Part shown: piece after piece, positions 53,658-63,268 of the stretch
Numbering within the stretch: the stretch's first letter is position 1
Layout: every line of letters begins with the position of its first letter
Source: Trichocoleus sp. FACHB-40
GTDB taxonomy: Bacteria > Cyanobacteriota > Cyanobacteriia > Cyanobacteriales > FACHB-T130
Direction: 5' to 3'
Assembly: GCF_014695915.1 (NCBI RefSeq)
Contig: NZ_JACJPF010000098.1
Span: 62,001-126,000, forward strand
Length of the DNA: 64,000 nt
Made by a program: the position numbers and the translations under genes
Notes under the pieces: model-generated
What the model was told of the DNA's origin: nothing
The model's input: the letters and a program-made list of their open reading frames with translations, nothing else
Databases searched by the model: none

Positions 53658-55187
53658 ATGCAAAAGCGCTTGTACAATCTCAGTAGAAATCGGGTTTTTT
53701 ACATATCAGGGTTAATATCGTTATCTGTTCTTTTAGCTTTTCCCGTTCAGGAATATGCGAAGAAGTTCTTCCGGAAGGAAGTTATTTTACCGAATTCTCA
53801 AATCAAACCCCAGACTATTCAATTAGATTTGCCCGCAGAAGATAAGCGCATTGGTGGTTTGATTGCGGCGGATGTTAATAATGACACAAAGAAAGATTTT
53901 ATTATTACTAAGCCGGGTTACATGGCGGTTTATAGTAATTCTGGAGAAAAGCTCTGGACTAAGCAAATTGATATCCAAGTCAGCGGACAAGCAGAAAAGC
54001 AAGGACTACCAGGCTGGCATGGATCGGGGGTACAAGCAGCTGATGTAGATGGCGATCGCTTGACGGAAGTTTTATTCTTAACCAGGGACAAAAATCTTCA
54101 TATTGTTCAAGGTGCAGATGGGAAGACCAAGCAGAGTATCAAACTAGAACCGCAAAAGGGCGCAAGCAGTTGGGAGCATTTAGTCGTTGCGAATTTTCGT
54201 GGTAAAGGCAATCGCGATTTACTTCTTCAAGCTACCAATGCTAAAGGTTATCGCAAGGGACGTTATCTAGCAGCTTATGCCATAGATGACTTGCTCAAAC
54301 AAGAAAATCCTAAACCTCTATGGACGCAAGATAAGTTTTTAGGTGGTGTACACGCTGGTGCAAGGGTTGCAGATTTAGATGGAGACGGTAAGCACGAAGT
54401 TTTAGGCGGAACAATCGTAGGAAGTGATGGAAAAATTCTCTTTCAAGTTCCTATGGAAAATACCACCAAACAACATCCTCACATTGATGCGATTTTTGTC
54501 GCTGATGTGCGTCCAGACATTCCAGGGTTGGAGGTGGTAGCGTTGGAAGAGGGAGGAAGCGATCGCCTGAAAGAGGGAGGTAGAGGTATTCGCAAGCGCT
54601 TTGCCGAGATGTACAACAACATCGCAGGCGGCGGTAATCGCATTTTCCTCTATAACAAAGAGCGCTTAATTTGGGAAACCCATTTTAAACACCAGGAACC
54701 TCAAAATGCTGCTGTTGGTGACTTTGACCTTCAGCGACCAGGTTTAGAAATTTGGTGTCGCAGCCGTTACAATACTAACCAGAAACCTTTTGTGTTTGAC
54801 GCCCAAGGTAAACTGATTGCTGATTATCAAATCGAAGATGTCGCTCCCAAAGGTTGGTCAGATAAAGGCGTAGAGGTGATTTTCACCGTTGACTGGACAG
54901 GTGATTCTCGCCAGCTAGCTGCCGCCAAGGAGCGTCACGAGGCTGGGGATGTCGCGATTTTTGACCCGCTCAACGGGCAATTTCTCCATCGCTTCAATGA
55001 GAAGTCGGATCGGCTTTATGTAGCCGACGTGTCTGGAGATTGGCGTGAAGAATTAATTGTCATGAACGGTAATCAGCTTCGCATCTACCAAAACCAGGAG
55101 CCGAACCCCAACCCCAACCGTCCGCGACTATGGACGCAAGACCACTACCGTCTTAGCAAGATGACTTGGAACTATTACAATCCTTAA
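53658..55187 (+). CDS. Secreted FG-GAP/VCBS-type beta-propeller protein
   Basis: A 509-residue protein with an N-terminal hydrophobic signal or anchor (FYISGLISLSVLLAFPV). Calcium-type loops recur: AADVNNDTKKDFI, AADVDGDRLTEVLF, VADLDGDGKHEVLGG, VADVSGDWREELIV. These mark blades of a beta-propeller, as in FG-GAP repeats and in rhamnogalacturonan-lyase-like proteins. The C-terminus LWTQDHYRLSKMTWNYYNP is also like the latter group. It is probably exported and binds or processes polysaccharide, which fits the preceding cluster. Confidence 0.75.
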   Translation: MQKRLYNLSRNRVFYISGLISLSVLLAFPVQEYAKKFFRKEVILPNSQIKPQTIQLDLPAEDKRIGGLIAADVNNDTKKDFIITKPGYMAVYSNSGEKLWTKQIDIQVSGQAEKQGLPGWHGSGVQAADVDGDRLTEVLFLTRDKNLHIVQGADGKTKQSIKLEPQKGASSWEHLVVANFRGKGNRDLLLQATNAKGYRKGRYLAAYAIDDLLKQENPKPLWTQDKFLGGVHAGARVADLDGDGKHEVLGGTIVGSDGKILFQVPMENTTKQHPHIDAIFVADVRPDIPGLEVVALEEGGSDRLKEGGRGIRKRFAEMYNNIAGGGNRIFLYNKERLIWETHFKHQEPQNAAVGDFDLQRPGLEIWCRSRYNTNQKPFVFDAQGKLIADYQIEDVAPKGWSDKGVEVIFTVDWTGDSRQLAAAKERHEAGDVAIFDPLNGQFLHRFNEKSDRLYVADVSGDWREELIVMNGNQLRIYQNQEPNPNPNRPRLWTQDHYRLSKMTWNYYNP

Positions 55188-55202
55188 GTTTTCTTGTCCA
55201 GG

Positions 55203-55244
55203 CTACAGCTGGGAAAGCCTCTTCAAGGGCTTTCCCAGCTGTAG
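55203..55244. terminator. Bidirectional hairpin terminator
   Basis: A perfect 17-bp stem (CTACAGCTGGGAAAGCC and its complement) with an 8-nt loop, between the convergent beta-propeller gene and pstB. No T tract, so termination is inferred from position and strength. Confidence 0.6.
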
Positions 55245-55260
55245 CTTGTGAATGAGAGAA

Positions 55261-56067
55261 TCAACCAAAACGTCCGCTGACGTATTCTTGAGTGGATTTC
55301 TCCTGCGGACTTTGGAAAATAACTTCGGTACGGTCGTACTCCACCAAGTAACCCATTCTGCCGCCCTTTTCCGTCGCTTCCACATTGAAAAATGCCGTCA
55401 TATCAGCTATACGCGAGGCTTGCTGCATATTGTGGGTGACGATGACGATGGTGTAATCTTCCTTGAGTTGCTGGATCAGTTCTTCAACTCGCAGCGTTGA
55501 AATGGGGTCAAGTGCAGAGGCGGGTTCATCCATAAGAATGACATCTGGCTGAACTGCGATCGCTCTAGCAATACACAACCTTTGCTGTTGTCCGCCTGAT
55601 ATAGAAAGACCACTTTGCTTAAGTTTGTCTTTGACTTCATCCCAGAGTGCGGCTTGTCTGAGACTTCTTTCTACCAACTCATCCATATCACCCCGATAGC
55701 CGTTCAGCCGCGCCCCAAAAGCGATATTGTCATAAATCGACTTGGGGAAGGGGTTTGGTCTTTGGAACACCATGCCAATCCGCCGCCGTACCTCTACTGG
55801 GTCAATATCCGGAGCGTAGAGGTCTTGATTGTTGTAATAAACTTTGCCTTCGGCTCGAAAAATTTTAATTAAATCGTTGAGGCGATTGTAGCACCGGAGC
55901 AATGTACTTTTGCCACAACCTGAAGGCCCAATAAATGCTGTAACTCGGTTTTTGGGAATATCTAGGCTGATTTCCTTCAGAGCTAGGAAATTCCCGTAGT
56001 AGACATTCAGTTTTTCCGTCTTTAAAACGGTATCTGTTTGATTTTTTGTTTGGGGATTAGACAACAT
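55261..56067 (-). CDS. pstB: Phosphate ABC transporter ATPase
   Basis: A 268-residue ATPase of the high-affinity phosphate importer. Walker A is [13 protein letters not shown]. The PstB-specific [18 protein letters not shown] is followed by the signature [16 protein letters not shown], Walker [14 protein letters not shown] and the switch VTHNMQQA. It is the last gene of pstC-pstA-pstB, 173 bp after pstA. Confidence 0.96.
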   Translation of the reverse strand: MLSNPQTKNQTDTVLKTEKLNVYYGNFLALKEISLDIPKNRVTAFIGPSGCGKSTLLRCYNRLNDLIKIFRAEGKVYYNNQDLYAPDIDPVEVRRRIGMVFQRPNPFPKSIYDNIAFGARLNGYRGDMDELVERSLRQAALWDEVKDKLKQSGLSISGGQQQRLCIARAIAVQPDVILMDEPASALDPISTLRVEELIQQLKEDYTIVIVTHNMQQASRIADMTAFFNVEATEKGGRMGYLVEYDRTEVIFQSPQEKSTQEYVSGRFG

Positions 56068-56240
56068 AAAAACTCTTAGGTTTTGGGTTTAACAGAAGCG
56101 CAAAAACTTATGGTTTATGGCAATAAAAAAATTTCACTCAACATCGCCCAGCATACTGTTAAACCTGGCATTGTATCCATTGTTATCTTTTTTGTTAAAT
56201 TTAACAGTATCATAGCGACACATTTCCCAAGACTCGTCGA

Positions 56241-57140
56241 TCAATAGACGCGGCGAGCCGTTGCCAGACGGGAGATAATGCTGGTAAGCAGAACCATCAT
56301 CACCAGGATGAAAGAAGCCGCCCATGCGAATTCTTGCTGATTTTTAAAGGGAGTCGTAGCGAAGTTGTAAACTAAAACTGCCAGCGAGGCTGTAGGCTCA
56401 AGTAAGCGATTATTCCAGTTAGGCCAAAACTGGGTAAATAAAGCGGTAAATAACAGCGGTGCAGTTTCCCCAGCAGCACGCGCGATCGCTAGAGTAGTTC
56501 CGGTGACAATTGCAGGTAAAGCAGCTGGCAACACCACTCGCGAAACCGCTTGAAAATTACTTGCTCCTAATCCTACCGCCGCTTGTCTAACTTCTTGCGG
56601 CACCAGTCTTAGCGCTTCTTCTGTTGCCCGCACTACAATGGGCAACATCAAAATTGATAAAGCAAATCCTCCCGCCCATGCAGAGTATGTTTTCGTTGTC
56701 AAGACGACAGTAGCATAAGCAAAAACGCCGACAATAATTGAGGGAACACCGCTGAGGACGTTGGTAGCAAAACGAATCCAATAGGATATTTTGCCACCGC
56801 TAAATTCTGACAAATAAATTGCCGCCATCACGCCAAATGGAATGCTAATTAATGCACCAATTCCCACCATAAGTAAGGTTCCCAGGATGGCATTACCAAA
56901 GCCGCCGCCCTCTACTAATGGAGGTGGCGGTAGTTCTGTAAACGCATTGGTATTAAGTTGGCTAATACCTTGAACGATTACATAACCAAGGACAGCCACT
57001 AAAGGCACAATGGCAAGCACTGCACAAAAGAACGTTAACCCCGTCATCACGATTCCGAACAGCGTCCGGGGTGAGGTGGGCGATCGCTTCAATGTTCTGC
57101 TAGGAAATCCGGAAACAGGTTTATCCTCTAATTTAGACAT
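56241..57140 (-). CDS. pstA: Phosphate ABC transporter permease PstA
   Basis: A 299-residue inner-membrane protein with six helices. Family landmarks are ELPPPPLVEGGGFGNAILGT, GVPSIIVGVFAYA and LRLVPQEVRQAAVGLGASNFQAV (EAA loop). It forms the channel with PstC. GGGGATT repeats lie just upstream, in the pstC-pstA gap. Confidence 0.94.
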   Translation of the reverse strand: MSKLEDKPVSGFPSRTLKRSPTSPRTLFGIVMTGLTFFCAVLAIVPLVAVLGYVIVQGISQLNTNAFTELPPPPLVEGGGFGNAILGTLLMVGIGALISIPFGVMAAIYLSEFSGGKISYWIRFATNVLSGVPSIIVGVFAYATVVLTTKTYSAWAGGFALSILMLPIVVRATEEALRLVPQEVRQAAVGLGASNFQAVSRVVLPAALPAIVTGTTLAIARAAGETAPLLFTALFTQFWPNWNNRLLEPTASLAVLVYNFATTPFKNQQEFAWAASFILVMMVLLTSIISRLATARRVY

Positions 57141-57143
57141 CGT

Positions 57144-57169
57144 GGGGATTGGGGATTGGGGATTGGGGA
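57144..57169. repeat. GGGGATT tandem repeat
   Basis: Three to four units of GGGGATT in the 98-bp gap between pstC and pstA. Same motif as at 42578-42600. Confidence 0.7.
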
Positions 57170-57238
57170 CTTTTAAGATTTCTAAAATAAATTCGGAGGT
57201 TTCAGACCTATGAGGGTACTGGTAAAATCATGAAATCA

Positions 57239-58189
57239 TTAAATTCGCTGCACCCGACTCACCAGTAACTGAGCCAAAACATTTACTAAAAGGGTCAGTA
57301 TAAACAGCAGTAAAGCTGCATACATTAGAGCTGAAACTTGTAGACCGCTTGCCTCAGCAAATTGGTTAGCTAATAGGGAAGCAATCGTATTAGAAGGAGC
57401 TAAAACTGAAGGACTGATATTATTAGAATTTCCAATCAACATGGTGACAGCCATCGTTTCTCCCAAAGCTCTACCTAGTGCCAGCATGACTGCACCCACA
57501 ATTCCAGAAACGGCTGATGGTAGTAGCACCTTGAGAATTGTTTCCCAGCGCGTCGCTCCTAGTCCCACTGCCGCCTGACGCAAATCGCTGTGTAAAGATA
57601 TCAAGGCATCGCGCGAAAGAGCCGCTATCGTTGGTAAAACCATGATTGATAAGACGATTGATGCTGGTAGTAGTCCTGGGCCGCGCAGCGGCGTACTAAA
57701 AATTGGCAGCCAACCCAAGTTAGCATTGAGCGCTTCTCCCAGTGGTTTCAACAGCGGAATCAAAACGAAAATTCCCCATAGACCGTACACTACACTGGGA
57801 ATCGCCGCTAGCAGTTCAACCAAGAAAACTAATATCATCTGAATCCGTGGCGGTAAATAATCTTCGCTTAAAAAGATCGCCACGCCAAGACCTACCGGTA
57901 CAGCAATGAGCAGCGCAATCAGAGAGCTAAATACTGTCCCGACAAGTTGCGGAAGCGCTCCGTACTGATTGCGAACAGGGTCCCAAGTGGTAGAGAATAT
58001 AAAGCCTAGCCCGTATTGTCTTATCGCAGGAAATGCCTGAATTGCAACTTGGATTGTGATCCAAATTAAGGTGGCAGCAACTGCGAAGGCAAAAATTCGA
58101 GTCAGCCAAATAAACCCCAGATCCAGTTTTCGCTCTGCGTCAGAGCGCGGTTTAACGATTACCTGCGGATTGTCTGTCACAGAAGCCAC
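57239..58189 (-). CDS. pstC: Phosphate ABC transporter permease PstC
   Basis: A 316-residue permease. It has the PstC marks FSTTWDPVRNQYGALPQLVG, IPSVVYGLWGIFVL and the EAA loop LHSDLRQAAVGLGATRWETI. It is the first gene of the run. The periplasmic phosphate-binding protein PstS, usually upstream, is not present; the upstream neighbour is bioB on the other strand. A candidate Pho box lies 132 bp before the start. Confidence 0.94.
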   Translation of the reverse strand: MASVTDNPQVIVKPRSDAERKLDLGFIWLTRIFAFAVAATLIWITIQVAIQAFPAIRQYGLGFIFSTTWDPVRNQYGALPQLVGTVFSSLIALLIAVPVGLGVAIFLSEDYLPPRIQMILVFLVELLAAIPSVVYGLWGIFVLIPLLKPLGEALNANLGWLPIFSTPLRGPGLLPASIVLSIMVLPTIAALSRDALISLHSDLRQAAVGLGATRWETILKVLLPSAVSGIVGAVMLALGRALGETMAVTMLIGNSNNISPSVLAPSNTIASLLANQFAEASGLQVSALMYAALLLFILTLLVNVLAQLLVSRVQRI

Positions 58190-58320
58190 GATATTGTTTT
58201 CCTCTGGTAACTGTAGTAAATGTAATATTTAACGGCCGGATTTTATTCAGCCATCTTGCTGAACAATTTAGCTCAACTTCTGCTTTGGCACGGGGATTTT
58301 CCTTGTAGCCTATCGCTTAA

Positions 58321-58339
58321 TTGTAAAGATTAGGTTAAG
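58321..58339 (-). promoter_or_regulatory. Candidate Pho box (PhoB/SphR site) for pstC
   Basis: On the minus strand: CTTAACCT, 3-bp spacer, CTTTACAA. Cyanobacterial Pho boxes are tandem 8-bp repeats of the form (C/T)TTAA(C/T)(C/T)(T/A) spaced by 3 bp; the first unit fits fully, the second partly. A convincing third unit was not seen. Confidence 0.5.
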
Positions 58340-58414
58340 ATAGCTTGCTTGTTTTCTGCAACTAGAGTGATAAAATGCCAAAGTTTCAGTAGATGCGATC
58401 AAAAGGGGCAGAAC

Positions 58415-59500
58415 GTGGTTCAAGCACCAGTGTCGAACGCGGATATTCAGAGCCAGGAACAGGAGTCACTGCGGCAATGGCTGCACAACCTGAGTGTTGC
58501 GATTATTGAGGGAAAGAGAATTGGGAAAGAGGAAGCGATCGCACTCACCCAAATTGAAGGTCAAGAAAATATTTTGCTACTCTGCGAAGCCGCAGATAAA
58601 GTACGTCAAGCTTGTTGCGGCAACACAGTAGATTTGTGCAGTATTGTCAATATAAAATCTGGCAGTTGTTCGGAAAATTGCGGTTTCTGCGCCCAGTCTG
58701 CTCATCACCCAGGTAAAGATTCACCTATTTATGGTCTGAAATCTACAGAGGAGATTCTGGCTCAAGCTAAGTCAGCCGAAGCAGCAGGAGCAAAGCGATT
58801 TTGCTTAGTTTCCCAAGGACGAGGTATAAAATACAACAGTCCGAAATCGGCGGAATTTGAAGAAATTTTGGAAACGGTACGCCGAATTATTGCCGAAACC
58901 AATATAAAACCGTGCTGTGCTTTGGGCGAAGTGACACCAGAACAAGCCCAAGAGTTAAAAGAGGCAGGTGTAACACGATACAACCATAACTTAGAAGCAT
59001 CGGAGAAATTTTTCCCAGAGATAGTGACGACGCACACATGGCGCGATCGCGTTGAAACTATTAAAAATATCAAAGCCGCCGGGATTCAAGCCTGCACAGG
59101 CGGGATAATGGGATTAGGCGAATCTTGGGAAGACAGAGTAGATTTGGCTTTGGCTTTGAGGGAATTAGAAGTTGAATCCGTGCCATTGAACTTGCTCACT
59201 CCAAGACCAGGAACACCCTTAGATGATCGCCCGAAACTAGATGTGTATGAAGCATTGAAAGCGATCGCTATCTTCCGCCTCATCTTGCCCCAGCAAATTC
59301 TGCGCTACGCTGGAGGGCGCGAAGCCGTAATGGGAGAACTCCAAGCCTTGGGCTTCCAAGCTGGAATGAACGCCATGCTGATTGGACACTACCTCACCAC
59401 CCTCGGACAACCGCCAGAGCAAGACCATGCTATGCTCGAATCTTTGGGACTAGCTGGCGGCGAAGCGCCCATCCCCGGCGAATATAGCACTCAGTGCTGA
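58415..59500 (+). CDS. bioB: Biotin synthase
   Basis: A 361-residue radical SAM enzyme that inserts sulfur into dethiobiotin, in the cytosol. The 4Fe-4S cysteines are in CSENCGFC. Family features include GLKSTEEILAQAKSAEAAGA, YNHNLEAS, GIMGLGESWEDRV and the C-terminal GGREAVMGELQALGFQAG. The GTG at 58415 is chosen: it follows AAAAGGGG by a few bases and gives the usual start VQAPVS. The frame upstream to 58349 is not like BioB. Next comes bioY. Confidence 0.95.
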   Translation: MVQAPVSNADIQSQEQESLRQWLHNLSVAIIEGKRIGKEEAIALTQIEGQENILLLCEAADKVRQACCGNTVDLCSIVNIKSGSCSENCGFCAQSAHHPGKDSPIYGLKSTEEILAQAKSAEAAGAKRFCLVSQGRGIKYNSPKSAEFEEILETVRRIIAETNIKPCCALGEVTPEQAQELKEAGVTRYNHNLEASEKFFPEIVTTHTWRDRVETIKNIKAAGIQACTGGIMGLGESWEDRVDLALALRELEVESVPLNLLTPRPGTPLDDRPKLDVYEALKAIAIFRLILPQQILRYAGGREAVMGELQALGFQAGMNAMLIGHYLTTLGQPPEQDHAMLESLGLAGGEAPIPGEYSTQC

Positions 59501-59566
59501 GTATCTGAGTGCAGAAGAAGAGAAAGTATCTTCTAACTAAGTCCTCAATTTCTTGCTTCAAAATCA

Positions 59567-59620
59567 CGCGATATTTTGGGAAGAATCAATCTCCCCAAAA
59601 ATCGCTTCAAAATCCAAAAT
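59567..59620 (+). repeat. Dispersed repeat copy B, overlapping the region before bioY
   Basis: Almost identical to 17577-17633 and in the same coding phase, giving GRINLPKNRFKIQ. Here it lies immediately before the likely bioY start at 59627. Confidence 0.85.
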
Positions 59621-59626
59621 CGTTGC

Positions 59627-60211
59627 GTGTTTGCACCCACTGAACTACTTTGGGCCTTAATTGGCTTACTTCTAACAATTGGTGGCACCTTTCTGGAAGC
59701 GTATATCACCAACGTTCCCTGGAATTGGACTCAGCAAGGAGTTCAAGCTCACTCGCTGGGCATAACCTATCAGATTGGTGCAGTTCTGTTGGTAGGCTGT
59801 ATGGGGGGTAAGAATGCTGGTGCTATTTCCCAAATTGCCTACCTAGCCTTGGGTTTAACCCCCTGGTTTCCCATCTTTTCCCAAGGCGGCGGTATCGACT
59901 ACCTGACACAGCCTACTTTTGGCTACTTACTAGGCTTTATTCCTGGTGCTTGGGTTTGTGGCTTGTTAGCTTTTAAAGCACCGCAACGACTGGAGTCTTT
60001 GGCATTTAGCTGTATATGCGGCTTACTGGTTATCCATATCACAGGTTTGACCTACCTTATTCTCACCAATTCGTTGAGCTTGGGTGCAGGATCGCTCCCC
60101 TTATGGAAAGAAGCTTTGATGTACTCTGTCTATCCCGTACCAGCACAAATGGTGATCGTCTGTGCAGTTACAGTCTTGGCTTTTTTCTTACGTCAGCTGA
60201 TGCTTTATTAA
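59627..60211 (+). CDS. bioY: Biotin transporter substrate-binding subunit BioY
   Basis: A 194-residue integral membrane protein of the ECF S-component type. Six hydrophobic helices begin with ELLWALIGLLLTIGGTFLEA. The region GGKNAGAISQIAYLALGL and FGYLLGFIPGAWVCG are BioY features. It imports biotin, here next to biotin synthase. The GTG at 59627 gives a normal N-terminus; the frame is open further upstream to a TTG at 59576 within a dispersed repeat, and the real start is not certain. Confidence 0.85.
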   Translation: MFAPTELLWALIGLLLTIGGTFLEAYITNVPWNWTQQGVQAHSLGITYQIGAVLLVGCMGGKNAGAISQIAYLALGLTPWFPIFSQGGGIDYLTQPTFGYLLGFIPGAWVCGLLAFKAPQRLESLAFSCICGLLVIHITGLTYLILTNSLSLGAGSLPLWKEALMYSVYPVPAQMVIVCAVTVLAFFLRQLMLY

Positions 60212-60298
60212 AAAAGCTGTTAATTTGTTGTCAGTTGTCAGTTGCTAATGGTTAAACAATTAGCCAGTCTGACGTTAGCCATTAACACTAAAATTGCC

Positions 60299-60769
60299 AT
60301 GCCTTTTAAAAATTACCTGTTTTGGCTTGCTGGACTCGTCAGTCTGATTCTGGATCGGTTGACTAAGTATTGGGTAGTGCAAAATTTTGAGTATAGGGAA
60401 ACCTGGGCTTTGTTGCCTAATGTGTTCCACTTCACCTATGTTACGAACACTGGGGCAGCTTTTAGCTTGTTTCAGGGGGGAGTTTGGTTGCGCTGGCTGT
60501 CTTTGGCGGTGAGTTTAGGCTTGATGGCGTTCGCTTTATTTGGCCCAAATCGCGACACTTTAGAACAATTCGGCTATGGTTTTATCTTGGGAGGAGCGTT
60601 GGGTAATGGGATTGACCGATTTGTATCTGGTAGTGTAGTAGATTTTCTGGATTTCCGGTTGATTCACTTCCCAGTATTTAATCTGGCAGATGTATTTATT
60701 AATATAGGCATTGCATGTTTGTTAATTGCCAGTTTCCGCCCAGAATCTGATTCTGGCAGAAGTCGTTAA
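60299..60769 (+). CDS. lspA: Lipoprotein signal peptidase
   Basis: A 156-residue, four-helix aspartyl protease that cleaves lipoprotein signal peptides in the plasma membrane. Conserved blocks are LDRLTKYWV, VTNTGAAFS, GNGIDRF...VVDFLDF and FNLADVFIN; the last two carry the catalytic aspartates. The ATG at 60299 gives normal family length. Upstream frame to 60242 runs through a TAATGGT-type repeat. Confidence 0.94.
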   Translation: MPFKNYLFWLAGLVSLILDRLTKYWVVQNFEYRETWALLPNVFHFTYVTNTGAAFSLFQGGVWLRWLSLAVSLGLMAFALFGPNRDTLEQFGYGFILGGALGNGIDRFVSGSVVDFLDFRLIHFPVFNLADVFINIGIACLLIASFRPESDSGRSR

Positions 60770-61015
60770 ACTCATATTTTGCACCTTGTCCCGACGACTA
60801 GAAGTGGCGGCTACAAAAACAAAGTTCGCCTACCTTGGCTCAGCCAAAATCAAGAGTTTTTAGGCTGAGTTTGTGGAGCATCAAAGCTTCTAGTTTGTGG
60901 AGGACGAGGTATTTCTTTCTTTTGCATGAGAGCCTTTGGTCTTTTTAAAACGCTACCTTGAGCTTGCGAGTAGAATGTTCAATAAAAGCCTCTCGCTGAC
61001 AATTGCTTGACTGAC

Positions 61016-63268
61016 ATGACCTCACCCCAACAGCCGCCTAAAACCATTCTGGGACAAGTAACCCAGGCTATACAGACAATTCAAGCCAAAGTTAATTTTA
61101 ATGCGCTGGCGCTGAAGCCGAATGCCAAAGTGCCGGAACTTTGGGTACAGGATGCAGGTGCTGCGAAGGCAGAAATTTATCCAATGTTGGGCGATCGCTA
61201 TCTTCTAGGACGCAGTTCTAAATCTTGCGATATTGTCATCCGCAACCCAGTCGTCAGTCAAGTTCATTTGTCTGTCTCCAGAGATCCCAAGCACCAGAAA
61301 TCCTTCATCATCAAAGATGAAAACTCCACCAATGGCATCTATCGGGGTAGGCGGCGACTCCAATCTCTAGAACTCCGTCACGGCGATATCCTCACCCTTG
61401 GCCCCCCAGAATTGGCTGATGCAGTTAGGCTTCAGTATCACAATCCCCCGCCTTTGTACGTTCTGGCATTTCGCTACAGCCTTTACGGTGCAGGGGCGCT
61501 GGTCAGTTTAATCGCCTTTTTGATACTTTATGAGTGGCGAAATATCCCAGTTCGACCGTTACCAGTAGCCGTTCAGGGGCCAGTAATAGTTAATTCTGAT
61601 GAGGGGACACCGTTACAGCGTCCTCGAACTGAGGCTCACAGGGAGCTGCGACGATTATCTGACTTTTCCAAATATTTGCCCGCCGCGGTGCTCGCATCGG
61701 AAGACAGCCGCTATCATTGGCACTTTGGGGTCGATCCGATTGGGACGTTGCGGGCTGTGGTGACGAATGTTAAAGGAGGCGGAATTAAGCAAGGGGGAAG
61801 TACGCTGACGCAGCAGTTGGCGCGGAGTTTGTATCGCGACTATGTGGGAACTGAAGACAGCGCGGGGCGGAAAATCCGGGAAGCGATAGTCGCCTTAAAG
61901 TTAGAAACTTTCTACAGTAAGGACGAAATCTTACGGAATTACATGAACCGCATCTATCTGGGGGTAGGTGCTTCAGGTTTTGAAGATGCGGCGCAGTTCT
62001 ATTTTGAAAAATCTGCTAGAGACTTAGATATTTCCGAAGCGGCGACGCTGGTGGCGATTTTGCCAGCACCAAATAGTTACAATCCGATTCGGGATTATAA
62101 GACGGCGGTGGGACTGCGCGATCGCATTATTACCCGCATGGTTTCCCAAGGTCGAATTAGTGCAGAGGAAGGACAACGGGCAAGGCGATCGCGTATTGAA
62201 GTTAGTCCGAAAGCTAGAGAAGCTTTGGCGAACATCAAGGCACCTTATTTCTACAGCTACGTTTTTACTGAACTCCGCACTTTGTTGGGCGAACAGTTGG
62301 CCAAGGAAGGCAACTTTATTGTCGAAACTAATCTGGATCTGGAAACTCAGCAGAAGGCAGAAACCTCTCTCCGCAATTCAGTTAACACCAGCGGTTCCAG
62401 CTACGGCTTCTCTCAAGGGGCAATTGTCACCCTCGACTCCAGCACCGGAGCAATTCGCGCTTTGGTCGGTGGCACAGATTACGAAAAAAGTCAATTCAAT
62501 CGCGCTACTCAGGCAAAGCGCCAACCTGGTTCAACTTTCAAAATTTTTGCCTACGCCTCAGCGCTGGAACAAGGTAACTCGCCGGGAAAATTTTATTCCT
62601 GCGCCCCGCTAGTCTGGCAGAATCAACGCTTTCGGGCGTGCGAAAGAGTTGGGGGTAGCGGGACGGATATGTATACGGGAATGGCCCAATCGGAGAATGT
62701 GGTCGCTCTACGAGTTGCCCAAGATGTCGGTTTAAATAGAGTGGTGGAGATGGCGCAACGTCTGGGCATCACCACACCCCTGAATCCCGTCCCTGGCTTG
62801 GTTCTCGGACAAAGCGAAACCACCCTCTTAGAAATGACGGGGGCTTTCGCCGCTATAGAAAATAACGGTGTCTGGAACCGCGCCCACGCGATTAAGCGCA
62901 TTCTCGACAGCAGCGATTGTACCGATTTCAAAAATCCGCAAACCTGCCGAGTAATTTACTCGTTCGAGGAGGAAACCGGGGCAACTAAGCGAGTGCTACC
63001 GCAGGGAATTGCAGATACTATGAACGTTATGCTGCGGAGCGTGGTACGAAGCGGTACGGGACGCGCTGCGTCTATCGGACTGGGAGATGAAGCGGGGAAG
63101 ACGGGGACAACTAACAGCGGCGTTGATTTGTTGTTTATCGGCTACGTTCCCAGTCGCGATTTAGTCACGGGTGTCTGGCTGGGAAATGACGACAACTCAC
63201 CAACGCGGGGAAGTAGCGGACAAGCTGCCCAAGCTTGGGCAAATTATATGCGGCAAGTTGTGCGTTAA
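61016..63268 (+). CDS. Class A penicillin-binding protein with N-terminal FHA domain
   Basis: A 750-residue bifunctional peptidoglycan synthase. An FHA domain lies at about residues 40-137 (LLGRSSKSCDIVI, then VSQVHLSV and NSTNGIY), followed by a membrane helix at about 150-172. The glycosyltransferase (GT51) domain has catalytic E229 (ASEDSRYHWHFG) and GGSTLTQQLARSLY. The transpeptidase has nucleophile S506 (GSTFKIF), a Ser-x-Asn motif SEN and KTGTTN. The FHA domain should face the cytosol and bind phosphothreonine, so a protein kinase could control the enzyme. The ATG at 61016 is used, with a TTG three codons upstream. Confidence 0.92.
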   Translation: MTSPQQPPKTILGQVTQAIQTIQAKVNFNALALKPNAKVPELWVQDAGAAKAEIYPMLGDRYLLGRSSKSCDIVIRNPVVSQVHLSVSRDPKHQKSFIIKDENSTNGIYRGRRRLQSLELRHGDILTLGPPELADAVRLQYHNPPPLYVLAFRYSLYGAGALVSLIAFLILYEWRNIPVRPLPVAVQGPVIVNSDEGTPLQRPRTEAHRELRRLSDFSKYLPAAVLASEDSRYHWHFGVDPIGTLRAVVTNVKGGGIKQGGSTLTQQLARSLYRDYVGTEDSAGRKIREAIVALKLETFYSKDEILRNYMNRIYLGVGASGFEDAAQFYFEKSARDLDISEAATLVAILPAPNSYNPIRDYKTAVGLRDRIITRMVSQGRISAEEGQRARRSRIEVSPKAREALANIKAPYFYSYVFTELRTLLGEQLAKEGNFIVETNLDLETQQKAETSLRNSVNTSGSSYGFSQGAIVTLDSSTGAIRALVGGTDYEKSQFNRATQAKRQPGSTFKIFAYASALEQGNSPGKFYSCAPLVWQNQRFRACERVGGSGTDMYTGMAQSENVVALRVAQDVGLNRVVEMAQRLGITTPLNPVPGLVLGQSETTLLEMTGAFAAIENNGVWNRAHAIKRILDSSDCTDFKNPQTCRVIYSFEEETGATKRVLPQGIADTMNVMLRSVVRSGTGRAASIGLGDEAGKTGTTNSGVDLLFIGYVPSRDLVTGVWLGNDDNSPTRGSSGQAAQAWANYMRQVVR

